From assembly GCA_031551515.1 (NCBI GenBank), contig JAVBNL010000028.1:1-64000 (forward strand): DNA of 64,000 bases, in the 5' to 3' direction. Every line of letters starts with the position of its first letter. The first letter of the stretch is position 1. Shown piece by piece: positions 44,663 through 53,670 of this stretch. The notes beneath the pieces are model-generated. The model searched no databases and was not told where the DNA came from. It saw only the letters and a list, made by a program, of their open reading frames with translations. This stretch comes from FLUQ01 sp031551515. GTDB taxonomy: Bacteria; Desulfobacterota; Desulfovibrionia; Desulfovibrionales; Desulfovibrionaceae. Position numbers and translations under genes: made by a program.

Positions 44663-45853
44663 TTAAATGACGCCTTGTTCTTTCAGTTCGCCCAGCCGGG
44701 CGGCATCCAGCCCCAGCAACTCGCCGTAAACTTCGGCGTTATGCTGGCCCAAAGCCGGCCCCGGCCATTTGACCGCGCCGGGATTCTCTTTAAATCGCGG
44801 AACGATGCCGGGCATTTTAATGCTTCCAAAATCCGGATGCGGCACATCAAGAATATTATTGCGCGCCGCGTAGTGCGGATCCTCAAAAATATCCGCCATG
44901 CTGTACACCAGGTTCGTGGGCACCCCGGCTTCATCAACGATGCGGCGCAGTTCGTCATACCGCAGCGACCCCACCCAGGCGCGCACAAGCGCATCCAGCG
45001 CCGCGTCGTTTTGCAGCCGCGCCGCCATGGTCGAATACATGGGATCCGTCAGCATATCCTTGCGGCCCATAACCCCGGCCAGGTATTCCCAGGTTTTGTC
45101 CGTGCTGCAGACCAGCACGACCCATTTGCCGTCTTTGGTCTCGTAGGTGCCTCCGGGGCTGGAAGTGCCGCTGAGTTTCGGCGTGCGTTCGCGCAGCACG
45201 CCGTTCTTGTGCAGGTCCATCACGGGTATTTCGAGCATGCGGAAAATGCCTTCGTACAGGCTGACGTCGACCTCTTCAGGTTTTCCGGCCATGACGTCGC
45301 GGTTATACAGGGCCATCAGAATGCCGGAGAGGGCATACAGACCACTGACGTAGTCGGTCAGTGAAAAGGAAGGGCTCACCGGCGGCCGGTCTTTGAACCC
45401 GGTCAGGTACGTCATGCCGGAATACGCCGTCGCAGGAGTGCCGAAACCGGCTTTGGCCGCGTTGGGGCCCGTTTGGCCGTAACCCGTCATGCGGGCGATG
45501 ACCAGCTTGGGGTTCACCGCGAGCAGCGTTTCACGGTCAAGGCCCCATTTGTCCATGGTGCCAGTACGGAAATTTTCGATCAAAACGTCGCTTTTGCCCG
45601 CAAGGCCCAAGAAAATTTCTTTGCCGGCCTCTTTACGCAAATCAAGCGTCACGCAACGTTTGTTGCGGCCCATTGCGGCCCAGCGCATGGGCTGGCCCTT
45701 GTGGTACGGCCCCAGACGGCGAAACGGGTCTCCGCCGTCCGGCATTTCAACCTTTATGACGTCAGCGCCGAAATCAGCCATCATCGCCGCGCAAAACGGC
45801 GCGGCAATGACTGTGGATGTTTCAAGCACCCGAATGCCGTCAAGCAAAGCCAT
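44663..45853 (-). CDS. Class III (CaiB/BaiF-type) CoA-transferase
   Basis: A 396-aa transferase that moves CoA between carboxylic acids. It shows LDGIRVLETSTVIAAPFCAAMMADFGADVIKVE, then DLRKEAGKEI, DVLIENFRTGTMDKWGLD and a catalytic-Asp region, FSLTDYVSGLYA. ATG at 45853 follows GGGGG; a frame extending to 45874 begins inside an operator-like palindrome. It is the first gene of the six-gene operon and would activate the acid before cleavage by the lyase. Confidence 0.88.
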   Translation of the reverse strand: MALLDGIRVLETSTVIAAPFCAAMMADFGADVIKVEMPDGGDPFRRLGPYHKGQPMRWAAMGRNKRCVTLDLRKEAGKEIFLGLAGKSDVLIENFRTGTMDKWGLDRETLLAVNPKLVIARMTGYGQTGPNAAKAGFGTPATAYSGMTYLTGFKDRPPVSPSFSLTDYVSGLYALSGILMALYNRDVMAGKPEEVDVSLYEGIFRMLEIPVMDLHKNGVLRERTPKLSGTSSPGGTYETKDGKWVVLVCSTDKTWEYLAGVMGRKDMLTDPMYSTMAARLQNDAALDALVRAWVGSLRYDELRRIVDEAGVPTNLVYSMADIFEDPHYAARNNILDVPHPDFGSIKMPGIVPRFKENPGAVKWPGPALGQHNAEVYGELLGLDAARLGELKEQGVI

Positions 45854-45862
45854 ACATCCCCC

Positions 45863-45888
45863 TTTCCAATGCATGGAAATTATTTCCG
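45863..45888 (-). promoter_or_regulatory. IclR-type operator, proximal box
   Basis: TTTCCA-N5-TGGAAA (45863-45879) overlaps TGGAAATTATTTCCG (45874-45888), which differs at one base from the E. coli IclR consensus TGGAAATNATTTCCA. It sits 10-35 nt upstream of the CoA-transferase start. Confidence 0.6.
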
Positions 45889-45978
45889 TAAAATAAAAAA
45901 CAAATATTTACGCAATAGTACGTAGAAATTAAATAAAACTAAATTATACCCAAAAGAAGATCGTTAGTGTAAATTAAA

Positions 45979-46004
45979 TTTCCATTCTTTGGAAATAATT
46001 TTTA
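45979..46004. promoter_or_regulatory. IclR-type operator, distal box
   Basis: TTTCCATTCTTTGGAAA (45979-45995) overlaps a weaker TGGAAATAATTTTTA. It lies 116 bp from the proximal box, in the AT-rich divergent region between the catabolic operon and queF. The remainder of 45889-46122 holds no gene. Confidence 0.5.
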
Positions 46005-46122
46005 TTTATCGAAAGCAACTTTTCCTGTCAAGCGTTCGCGCTGCGCCCGCATCTTCACTTTACCTTGCGCGCCGGGCAGGATAAAGCCATGGAGCGCGCC
46101 GCTCACGCGCAGGAGAAAAGCC

Positions 46123-46611
46123 ATGACCTCAGCCCCAAAAAAAAACGTGGAAAAAAACAAAAACCCGGAAACAGCCGGGCTGACCAAGCTGGGTTCGCCG
46201 GCCGCCTACCGTTTTGACAAGCCGGGAAAAGACCTGCTGGAAGCCTTTCCCAACCGCTACCCCGACCGCGACTACGTCGTGACCTTTGACCACCCGGAAT
46301 TCACCAGCCTGTGCCCAATGACCGGCCAGCCCGATTTCGCCACCATCACCGTGCGCTATGTGCCGGGGCCGCGTTGCGTCGAATCCAAATCATTCAAGCT
46401 GTATATGGCCGCGTACCGCAACCACGGCTCGTTCATGGAAAGCGTGACCAACGCCATTGCCGACGACCTGATAACCACCCTCGCCCCCCGCCGCATGACC
46501 GTGACCGGCGCGTTCAATGTGCGCGGCGGCACCGCCATCACCGTGCGTGTGGAGCATATTGACCCCACGCTGCCCAAAGCCAAAGCCGAAGCCCTGGCGA
46601 AACTGTGGTGA
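46123..46611 (+). CDS. queF: NADPH-dependent 7-cyano-7-deazaguanine reductase QueF
   Basis: A 162-aa single-domain QueF that reduces preQ0 to preQ1 for tRNA queuosine. The catalytic C64 lies in FTSLCPMTGQPDF with D71, and the family helix ESKSFKLY supplies E87. The N-terminus carries a short Lys/Asn-rich extension. The ribosome binding site is GGAG. It is divergent from the CoA-transferase operon. Confidence 0.92.
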   Translation: MTSAPKKNVEKNKNPETAGLTKLGSPAAYRFDKPGKDLLEAFPNRYPDRDYVVTFDHPEFTSLCPMTGQPDFATITVRYVPGPRCVESKSFKLYMAAYRNHGSFMESVTNAIADDLITTLAPRRMTVTGAFNVRGGTAITVRVEHIDPTLPKAKAEALAKLW

Positions 46612-46660
46612 ACGGGGTATAAAAGGTTAAACGCCGCGCACGCGCGTACCGGAGAGAACC

Positions 46661-48592
46661 ATGGCCCGCATCGGCATCATCGCGCCGGACATGCGTCTGT
46701 TCCAGAGCATTTCCCCCATTGCCGCGGAACTGGGTCTGGCCGGCTCTCTGACCATGCACTGCGCCACCATGGAAGAAGGACTCGACATCGCCCGGGCCAT
46801 GGAAAAGGACGGGGTGGACGTCATTGTCTCGCGCGGCGCGACTGTGGAGCTTCTGGCCGATTCCGGCATTCGCGTTCCCGTCGTCAGCATCCCCATCAAC
46901 ATCCAGGACCTGGCCAACGCTCTGCGCCGGGCCAGGGATATCACAGGGCTCACCAGACCGCGCATCGCCTTCGTCACTTACCCCCGTATCGACTGGGATC
47001 TGAAGGCTTTTTCTTCGCTGCTGGACATGGACCTGCATATCTATCCCACGGGCCTGACCCGCGCCGCCGTCGTCAGCGCAGCGCACAGGGCTCTGGCGGA
47101 AGGAGCGGACGTGGCGGTGGGCGGGCCCACTTCAGAACAGACCCTGCGCGGCCGCATGCCCTTCATTTTGTATGAGTCGGAACCCGTTTCCCTGCGCCAG
47201 GCCTTGCTGGAAGCGAAAAAAATAGCCTACGCCCGGGAGCTGGAACAGACCCAGGCCCAAATGTTCAGGGCCGTGGTGAACATATCCAACGACGCCTTTC
47301 TCTCCCTTGATTCCGACGGCCGTATCCGCCTGGCCAACCCCAAGGCTTGCCAGATCCTGGGCTTGCCTCCGGGCATTGAGGGCCGCCTCGCCCGCGAATT
47401 GATTTCCGCGCCGGCGCTGTTCGCCTGCATGGAAGAAGGCCAGCGGATGGACAACGAACTCTTGCATATCGAAGGGCAAAGCGTGCTCGCCAGCGCCGTG
47501 CCCACCGTGGTCGGCGGCAAGACGACAGGGGCGGTCATCAGTTTTCAACCCACCACCCAGATCGAGGCGCTGGAAGCCCGCATACGGCGCAGCCGGGTCA
47601 AGGGGTTTGTGGCCAAACACTTTTTCACGGATATCGCCGGCATCTCCCCCCAGATCAGCGCGGTGCGCCTTCTTGCGGAACGCTATGCCGCCCGGGGCGG
47701 GCCCGTACTGCTGCAAGGGGAAACAGGCACGGGCAAAGAGCTGTTCGCCCAGGCCGTGCATAACGCCTCGGCCCGTCGACGCGGCCCCTTTGTGGCAGTC
47801 AACTGCGCGGCGCTGCCTCCTTCTCTGCTGGAGTCGGAATTCTTCGGCTATGAAGAGGGCGCCTTTACCGGCGCCCAGCGCAAAGGCAAACCGGGCTTGT
47901 TCGAGCTGGCCCACCAGGGCACCATCTTCCTGGACGAGATCGCGGCCATGGACCACTACGGGCAAACCCGCCTGCTGCGCGTCTTGCAGGAAAAAAGCGT
48001 CATGCGCCTGGGAGGCGACAAATATACCCCTGTGGACTTCATGGTCATTGCCGCCTCAAACAGCTCCTTGTGGACAAAAGTGACTCAGGGGCAATTTCGC
48101 GAAGACTTGTATTACCGGCTGCACGTTCTGCCTCTGACGCTGCCCCCCCTGCGCGAACGGGAAGGGGATATCACCCATCTTGCCGGGCTCTTCATGCGCG
48201 GCGAACCGTCTTCCGGCGGCGGGGCGATCCTTTCCGGCCGGGTTTTGCGCCTTCTGGAAGAACATAACTGGCCCGGCAACGTCCGCGAGCTCAAACACTG
48301 CATCCGGCGCCTCTGCCTGCTGTGCGACTCCGGCCCGGTCTCGCCCGAACAGGTGGAAACGGCCCTCGCCCTGCCGCAAAGCCGCGAAACGGCAAGCCGG
48401 ACCCTTCCCTGCCCGGCGGCCGGCGAAGACGACCCCGTACGCCGGGCGGAGTGCAGGCAGATCCTTGACGCGCTGGACGCAAGCGACGGCAACCAGCGCA
48501 AGGCGGCGGAACTTCTGGGCGTCGACAAGGGCACCCTGTACCGCAGAATGCGCCGTCTGGGGATCAAAAAAACCAAGCTGTACCAGCCGTAG
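46661..48592 (+). CDS. PrpR-type sigma-54-dependent activator
   Basis: A 643-aa regulator. The N-terminal PrpR/XylR sensor domain (about 1-175) is followed by a PAS-like segment (190-290), the AAA+ domain (about 320-550) with Walker A GETGTGKE, the sigma-54 contact loop GAFTGA and DEIAAMDHYGQTRLLRVLQ, and a Fis-type helix-turn-helix (about 595-640, GNQRKAAELLGVDKGTLYRRM). It would activate the promoter at 48714-48729 in response to a small acid. No prp genes are nearby, so propionate is not implied. Confidence 0.9.
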   Translation: MARIGIIAPDMRLFQSISPIAAELGLAGSLTMHCATMEEGLDIARAMEKDGVDVIVSRGATVELLADSGIRVPVVSIPINIQDLANALRRARDITGLTRPRIAFVTYPRIDWDLKAFSSLLDMDLHIYPTGLTRAAVVSAAHRALAEGADVAVGGPTSEQTLRGRMPFILYESEPVSLRQALLEAKKIAYARELEQTQAQMFRAVVNISNDAFLSLDSDGRIRLANPKACQILGLPPGIEGRLARELISAPALFACMEEGQRMDNELLHIEGQSVLASAVPTVVGGKTTGAVISFQPTTQIEALEARIRRSRVKGFVAKHFFTDIAGISPQISAVRLLAERYAARGGPVLLQGETGTGKELFAQAVHNASARRRGPFVAVNCAALPPSLLESEFFGYEEGAFTGAQRKGKPGLFELAHQGTIFLDEIAAMDHYGQTRLLRVLQEKSVMRLGGDKYTPVDFMVIAASNSSLWTKVTQGQFREDLYYRLHVLPLTLPPLREREGDITHLAGLFMRGEPSSGGGAILSGRVLRLLEEHNWPGNVRELKHCIRRLCLLCDSGPVSPEQVETALALPQSRETASRTLPCPAAGEDDPVRRAECRQILDALDASDGNQRKAAELLGVDKGTLYRRMRRLGIKKTKLYQP

Positions 48593-48625
48593 AGCGTCCC
48601 TTTTTCAAAACAAGACGCTTTGATA

Positions 48626-48663
48626 CAGGCGCCTTTGCCCCATAGAGGGCGAAGACGCCTGCA
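48626..48663 (+). repeat. Hairpin after the regulator gene
   Basis: CAGGCG...GCCC-catagaG-GGGC...CGCCTG forms a strong stem but has no T-run. It may be a Rho-type end or a processing site. Confidence 0.4.
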
Positions 48664-48705
48664 TTGCGGCAAACACATCACCATATTTTCTTGTTTTTCC
48701 GCAAC
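48663..48705 (+). promoter_or_regulatory. Candidate upstream activator site
   Basis: TTGCGGCAAACA and TGTTTTTCCGCAA face each other as an imperfect inverted repeat just upstream of the sigma-54 promoter. It may bind the PrpR-like activator. Confidence 0.35.
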
Positions 48706-48713
48706 AGCATTTC

Positions 48714-48729
48714 TGGAATGTTCTTTGCT
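48714..48729 (+). promoter_or_regulatory. Sigma-54 promoter of the MFS-MBL-LarA operon
   Basis: TGGAATGTTCTTTGCT matches the TGGCACG-N4-TTGCW consensus, with GG and GC at the required 10-bp spacing. It lies 45 nt before the MFS start codon and directly downstream of a sigma-54 activator gene. Confidence 0.7.
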
Positions 48730-48773
48730 GTACTCTTTTTTTGCTCCACACCCTTATTCAGGAGGAACAGCCC

Positions 48774-50096
48774 ATGCAGTCCGCCACCATTTTAGATGCG
48801 GCCACCCCGCAATATTCCGAAAACGTGACGTCTCTGTGGAAAAGCAAGCGCATGTACATCATCGCGTTTCTGTTCACTCTCACCATCATCAACTACGCCG
48901 ACCGGGTGAACATGTCGGTGGCCGCCCAGCACGTGGCCAAGCATTTCAACTGGGACAACGCCACGATGGGCATCGTCATGTCCTCGTTCCTCTGGACCTA
49001 CGCCGCCTGCCTGGTGCCCATGGGCTGGCTGGTGGACCGTTTCGGTTCGCGCAAAATGAACACCTGGGGCATCAGCATCTGGTCCGCGGCGGCCATGATG
49101 ACCGGGTTCGTGGGCGGGCTGCCTTCCATGCTCGCCATACGCCTGGCTTTGGGCGCCGGCGAATCCACCACCTGGCCCGCCTGCGGCAAAATAGTCCGCA
49201 CCTGGTTCCCGGCCAAAGAGCGCGGCATAGCCACCGCCTTCTACCAGGCGGGCAGCAGTTGCGGCGCCGCCATTGCCATGCCCATCGTGGCCTGGCTGGT
49301 GGTGACCACCGGCTGGCAGATGTCCTTTGTCATCACCGGCGCCATCGGCTTTGTCTGGCTGCTCTTCTGGCTGCGCATGTACCGCGAGCCCGAAGAATGC
49401 ACCTGGCTGCCTGAAGACGAAAAAGCATACATTCTGGCCAACCGCACCGCCGCCGGCCAGGTTCAGGTCGCAGTCGAGCATCAGGGCAAAAGCAAGGTCG
49501 CCCGCCTGCTCAGCCAGAAAACCATGTGGGGCATAGCCATATCCCAGGGCACCATGGTCTATACCCAGTACCTGATCTTGACCTGGCTGCCTTCCTATCT
49601 CATGCAGGTCAAGAAGATGGACATCAAGAGCGCCAGCTATTTCAGCGCTGCCGCGTTTCTTTTCGCCACCGTCTTCGCCCTTATCGTGGGCCGCATGAGC
49701 GACGTGCGCATGACCGCGGAACGCCTAGCCCAGGGCGGCCGCAGAAACGCTGTGGTCCTCTTCCTGCTGCTTTCCGCCGTGGTCGGCTGCGTCACCCTGG
49801 TTGACAACCACTTCCTGATCTTCCTGTTCGTGGGCCTGGCTCTTGCCTTCACTACCACCGCGCTCAGCTTGAACCTCGCTTTGACCAACGACCTGATCAA
49901 AGATTCCAGCGTCACCGGCACGGCCATCGGCATCCAGGTGCTGGGGGGCAACACCTTCGGGCTCACCGCCCCCATGATCACCGGCTTTATCGCCAAGTTC
50001 ACCGGCAGCTTTGACAGCGGGTTCTATCTGGCCGGCATTCTGCTGTGCTTCGGCGCGTTCATGTCCTATGCCCTGGCGCGCAAGCCTATTGAATAA
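48774..50096 (+). CDS. MFS transporter, anion:cation symporter type
   Basis: A 440-aa carrier with about 12 helices. It begins LFTLTIINYADRVNMSVAAQ and has MGWLVDRFGSRKMNTWG, LALGAGESTTWPACGKIV and FYQAGSSCGAAIAMPI, the pattern of sugar-acid carriers such as GudP and ExuT. The substrate is probably an aldonic, aldaric or hydroxy acid. The ribosome binding site AGGAGG lies 8 nt before the ATG at 48774. It is first in the sigma-54 operon. Confidence 0.88.
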   Translation: MQSATILDAATPQYSENVTSLWKSKRMYIIAFLFTLTIINYADRVNMSVAAQHVAKHFNWDNATMGIVMSSFLWTYAACLVPMGWLVDRFGSRKMNTWGISIWSAAAMMTGFVGGLPSMLAIRLALGAGESTTWPACGKIVRTWFPAKERGIATAFYQAGSSCGAAIAMPIVAWLVVTTGWQMSFVITGAIGFVWLLFWLRMYREPEECTWLPEDEKAYILANRTAAGQVQVAVEHQGKSKVARLLSQKTMWGIAISQGTMVYTQYLILTWLPSYLMQVKKMDIKSASYFSAAAFLFATVFALIVGRMSDVRMTAERLAQGGRRNAVVLFLLLSAVVGCVTLVDNHFLIFLFVGLALAFTTTALSLNLALTNDLIKDSSVTGTAIGIQVLGGNTFGLTAPMITGFIAKFTGSFDSGFYLAGILLCFGAFMSYALARKPIE

Positions 50097-50108
50097 GGGA
50101 GATAATCC

Positions 50109-50852
50109 ATGAAGGCAGAAATACTTTTCTCCGGCTTTCCGGGCACGCTTACGGCCGGGTATATGCAATGGAGTTCCGTGGCCCTGGTGCAGACGGGCGG
50201 CAAAAATATACTCTTTGATACGGCGGGCCCCGTGCGCCGTACCAGCCTGATTCCCCGCCTGGCCAAGGCCGGCCTGAAACCCGAAGATATCCACATGCTG
50301 TTCATCAGCCATCTGCATAACGATCATATGCAAAACTACGACCTTTTTCCCGGAGCGGAAATTCTGGTTCATGAAACGGAAATCGCCTATGCGGAACAAG
50401 GAACGGACATCTGGCAGATTCCGGCCATATTCAAGGACATGAAAGCCAACCGCAAACTGCGGGCGGTAAAGGAAGGAGACGAAGTGGCCCCGGGCGCCAC
50501 CGTGCTGCACACCCCGGGCCACACCCCGGGTTGCATGTCTCTGGTGCTGCAGGATGCGAGCATGCCCACCATGATTCTGGCCGGAGACGCGGTGAAAAAC
50601 CTGGCGGAACTCGCCACCGGAGCCGCCGCCATGAGCCTGGACCAGACGGCTACCAGCAACAGCATCAAAAAGGTCAGGAACATCGCCAAACTGGTGCAAC
50701 CCGGCCACGACCGCATGCTGGCCGTGGAACCGGACCGCATCCGGGCCACGCACGCGGCGCGCGAAACCATTATCGTGCCCGCCAACGTGGTGGACGTTGA
50801 GCCCCGGCGCCTTGAGCTGACACTTGAGCAGACCTGGCTGCCCATTTCCTGA
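50109..50852 (+). CDS. Metallo-beta-lactamase-fold hydrolase
   Basis: A 247-aa MBL-fold hydrolase with two metals. The metal motif is SHLHNDHMQNYDLF, further ligands lie in HTPGHTPG and ILAGDAV, and QPGHDRML gives the last His. Relatives include lactonases and thioester hydrolases; a lactone from the imported sugar acid would be a fitting substrate, but this is inference. It follows the MFS gene by 12 nt and has GGGAG as ribosome binding site. Confidence 0.82.
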   Translation: MKAEILFSGFPGTLTAGYMQWSSVALVQTGGKNILFDTAGPVRRTSLIPRLAKAGLKPEDIHMLFISHLHNDHMQNYDLFPGAEILVHETEIAYAEQGTDIWQIPAIFKDMKANRKLRAVKEGDEVAPGATVLHTPGHTPGCMSLVLQDASMPTMILAGDAVKNLAELATGAAAMSLDQTATSNSIKKVRNIAKLVQPGHDRMLAVEPDRIRATHAARETIIVPANVVDVEPRRLELTLEQTWLPIS

Positions 50853-50880
50853 CGCGGCCCTTTACCTTTGGAAAACGCAT

Positions 50881-52152
50881 ATGCCGTCAGCAATCGACAC
50901 CCTGCTTGCCCCCATTCCCCTGCCGCCCGTGTTGCGCGTTACCCAGCGTTACGACCGGCCGCAGGTCGCCGACGTGGAAAAGGAACTCGCCCGCCTTGTG
51001 CGGAAAAAAGGCTGTTTTGCCGCGCTCAAACCGGGCCAGACCGTAGCCATTACCGCAGGCAGCCGGGGCATCACCAACCTGCCCCTGATGATCCGCACCC
51101 TGGTGCGTGAAGTGAAAGCCCACGGCGGCGTTCCCTTCATCGTCCCGGCCATGGGCAGCCACGGCGGCGCCACCGCAGAAGGGCAGGTAAAACTCCTGGC
51201 CGGACTCGGCATCGACGAACGCAGCATGGAAGCGCCCATCCGCTCGTCCATGGAAACCGTGCTCCTGGGGCTCACCTCGAACGGCCTGCCCGCGCATATG
51301 GACAAGTTCGCTTCCGAAGCGGACGCCATCATCGTCATCAACCGCATCAAAGCGCACACCGCCTTTCGCGGCCCCATCGAAAGCGGGCTGCAAAAGATGG
51401 TCACCATCGGCCTCGGCAAACAGCGGGGAGCCGACTTCTGCCATGAACAGGGCTTTGCCCACATGGCGGTCAATGTCCCGGCTATTGCGGAAGTGATTCT
51501 GCAGAAGAAGAACTTCCTCTGTCTGGTGGGCATACTTGAAAACGCCTACCACGAAACGGGCCGGCTGGAAGTGCTGTCCCCCAAGGAAGTGATCGCCCGC
51601 GAGCCGGATCTCTTGCAGGAAGCCTGGCGCCTGGCGCCCAAGATTTTCTTTGACGAACTCGACGTGCTGGTTATCGACGAGATCGGCAAGGATATCAGCG
51701 GCACGGGCTTTGACACCAACGTGGTGGGCCGCTACCACACCACCTGCGCTTCCGGCGGCCCCAGGATCAGCCGGGTGGCCGCCCTGGACCTGACCGACAA
51801 ATCCAAAGGCAACGCCAACGGCATCGGCATTTTGGATTTCACCACCAAACGGCTGCACGGCAAGTTCATACCGGAACAGACCTATCCCAATTCCCTGACC
51901 TCCACCGTGCCGTTGACGGTGAAAATGCCCATGGTGCTTAAAAGCGACCGCCAGGCCATCCAGGCGGCGGTGAAATGCTGCAACCCGCCGGACAAGGACG
52001 CCATCCGCCTGGTGCGCATCAAAAACACCAATGAGATGGACGAGATCCTCGTCTCCGAAGCGCTGGCCGCATACTGCAAGGCCCACCCCAACCTTGAAGT
52101 GCTGGGCCCGGCAGCGCCCTTCGCCTTCAATGCGGAAGGGAACTTGTGGTAA
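50881..52152 (+). CDS. LarA-like (nickel-pincer racemase family) protein
   Basis: A 423-aa member of the lactate-racemase-like superfamily. Residues that contact the nickel-pincer cofactor or substrate in LarA have visible equivalents: AGSRGITN (Arg), MGSHGGATAEGQ (His), NRIKAHTAFRGPIESGLQKM (Lys and His) and GLGKQRGA. It would racemise or epimerise a 2-hydroxy acid. The genes that make the pincer cofactor (larB, larC, larE) are not in the window. ATG at 50881 is preferred; a frame opening at 50824 overlaps the MBL gene. Confidence 0.8.
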   Translation: MPSAIDTLLAPIPLPPVLRVTQRYDRPQVADVEKELARLVRKKGCFAALKPGQTVAITAGSRGITNLPLMIRTLVREVKAHGGVPFIVPAMGSHGGATAEGQVKLLAGLGIDERSMEAPIRSSMETVLLGLTSNGLPAHMDKFASEADAIIVINRIKAHTAFRGPIESGLQKMVTIGLGKQRGADFCHEQGFAHMAVNVPAIAEVILQKKNFLCLVGILENAYHETGRLEVLSPKEVIAREPDLLQEAWRLAPKIFFDELDVLVIDEIGKDISGTGFDTNVVGRYHTTCASGGPRISRVAALDLTDKSKGNANGIGILDFTTKRLHGKFIPEQTYPNSLTSTVPLTVKMPMVLKSDRQAIQAAVKCCNPPDKDAIRLVRIKNTNEMDEILVSEALAAYCKAHPNLEVLGPAAPFAFNAEGNLW

Positions 52153-52178
52153 GGTGACCCCCCTTGACCCCGCGATAT

Positions 52179-52219
52179 GGCGAAGGCCGTTTTCCGTGTT
52201 GCGGAAAACGGCCTTCGCC
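52179..52219. repeat. 18-bp perfect hairpin between convergent operons
   Basis: The left arm begins GGCGAAGGCC and ends GTTTTCCG; the right arm mirrors it exactly around TGTTG. It lies between the convergent LarA-like and VOR genes and may end both transcripts, although neither side has a T-run. Confidence 0.55.
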
Positions 52220-52224
52220 TATAC

Positions 52225-52275
52225 GGGTTCCAAGGGGCCTAGCCCCTTGGCGGGGTGCAGGGGCAGCGCCCCTGC
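52225..52275. repeat. GC-rich hairpin repeat
   Basis: CCAAGGGGC-cta-GCCCCTTGG and CAGGGGC-agc-GCCCCTG stand side by side. Related sequence occurs near 7645 and 31060. Confidence 0.45.
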
Positions 52276-52285
52276 TCTCGTCTTC

Positions 52286-52818
52286 TCACGCGGCGCGGTC
52301 GAAACCGGCGCGCAGGGCTTCGCTGTTCTTGGCGATGAGCGATTCTTTCAGCACGTGGTGCAGCGCGTTTTGCACCGCTTCCAGGGGCATCACGTTTGTC
52401 GCTTTGATATACGCGCCCAGCGCCACCATGTTGACCATGCGGGCGTTGCCCAATTCGTTGGCGATGTCGTTGGCCGCGATGAGCACGGTGCGGATGCGGC
52501 CTTTTTCCACCAGGTCCTTGTCAATGAGCGAGGAGTTCACGACCTGCACGCCGCCATCTTCCAGCCGGGGCTGAAATTTTTCCAAGGACGGCTGGTTAAG
52601 CGCGATGATGCTTTTGGGCCGCTGAATGATCGGGGAGCCGATCTCTTCGTCAGAGACGACAACGGTGCAGTTGGCCGTGCCGCCGCGCATTTCCGGGCCG
52701 TACACGGGAATGAAGGTCACGTTGAGGTTCGAATCCATACCCGCGTAGGCGAGCAGGTTGCCGATCAGCATGACCCCCTGCCCGCCGAACCCGGCCATGA
52801 TCACGTCCTGGTAGAGTT

Positions 52819-52822
<4 letters not shown>
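52286..52822 (-). CDS. 2-oxoacid:ferredoxin oxidoreductase, gamma subunit
   Basis: A 178-aa subunit of the VOR/KOR group. It shows IMAGFGGQGVMLIGNLLAYAG, PVYGPEMRGGTANCTVVVS and the closing ALHHVLKESLIAKNSEALRAG. With the alpha, beta and ferredoxin-like subunits it decarboxylates a 2-oxo acid to an acyl-CoA and reduces ferredoxin. Its start overlaps the beta stop by 4 nt. Confidence 0.9.

Positions 52823-53669
<847 letters not shown>

Positions 53670-53670
<1 letters not shown>

Noticed and set aside
46661..48592. Propionate (PrpR) regulator in the strict sense
   Set aside because: Domain order fits PrpR, but no prpB, prpC or prpD gene is nearby, so only the family and not the inducer is claimed.
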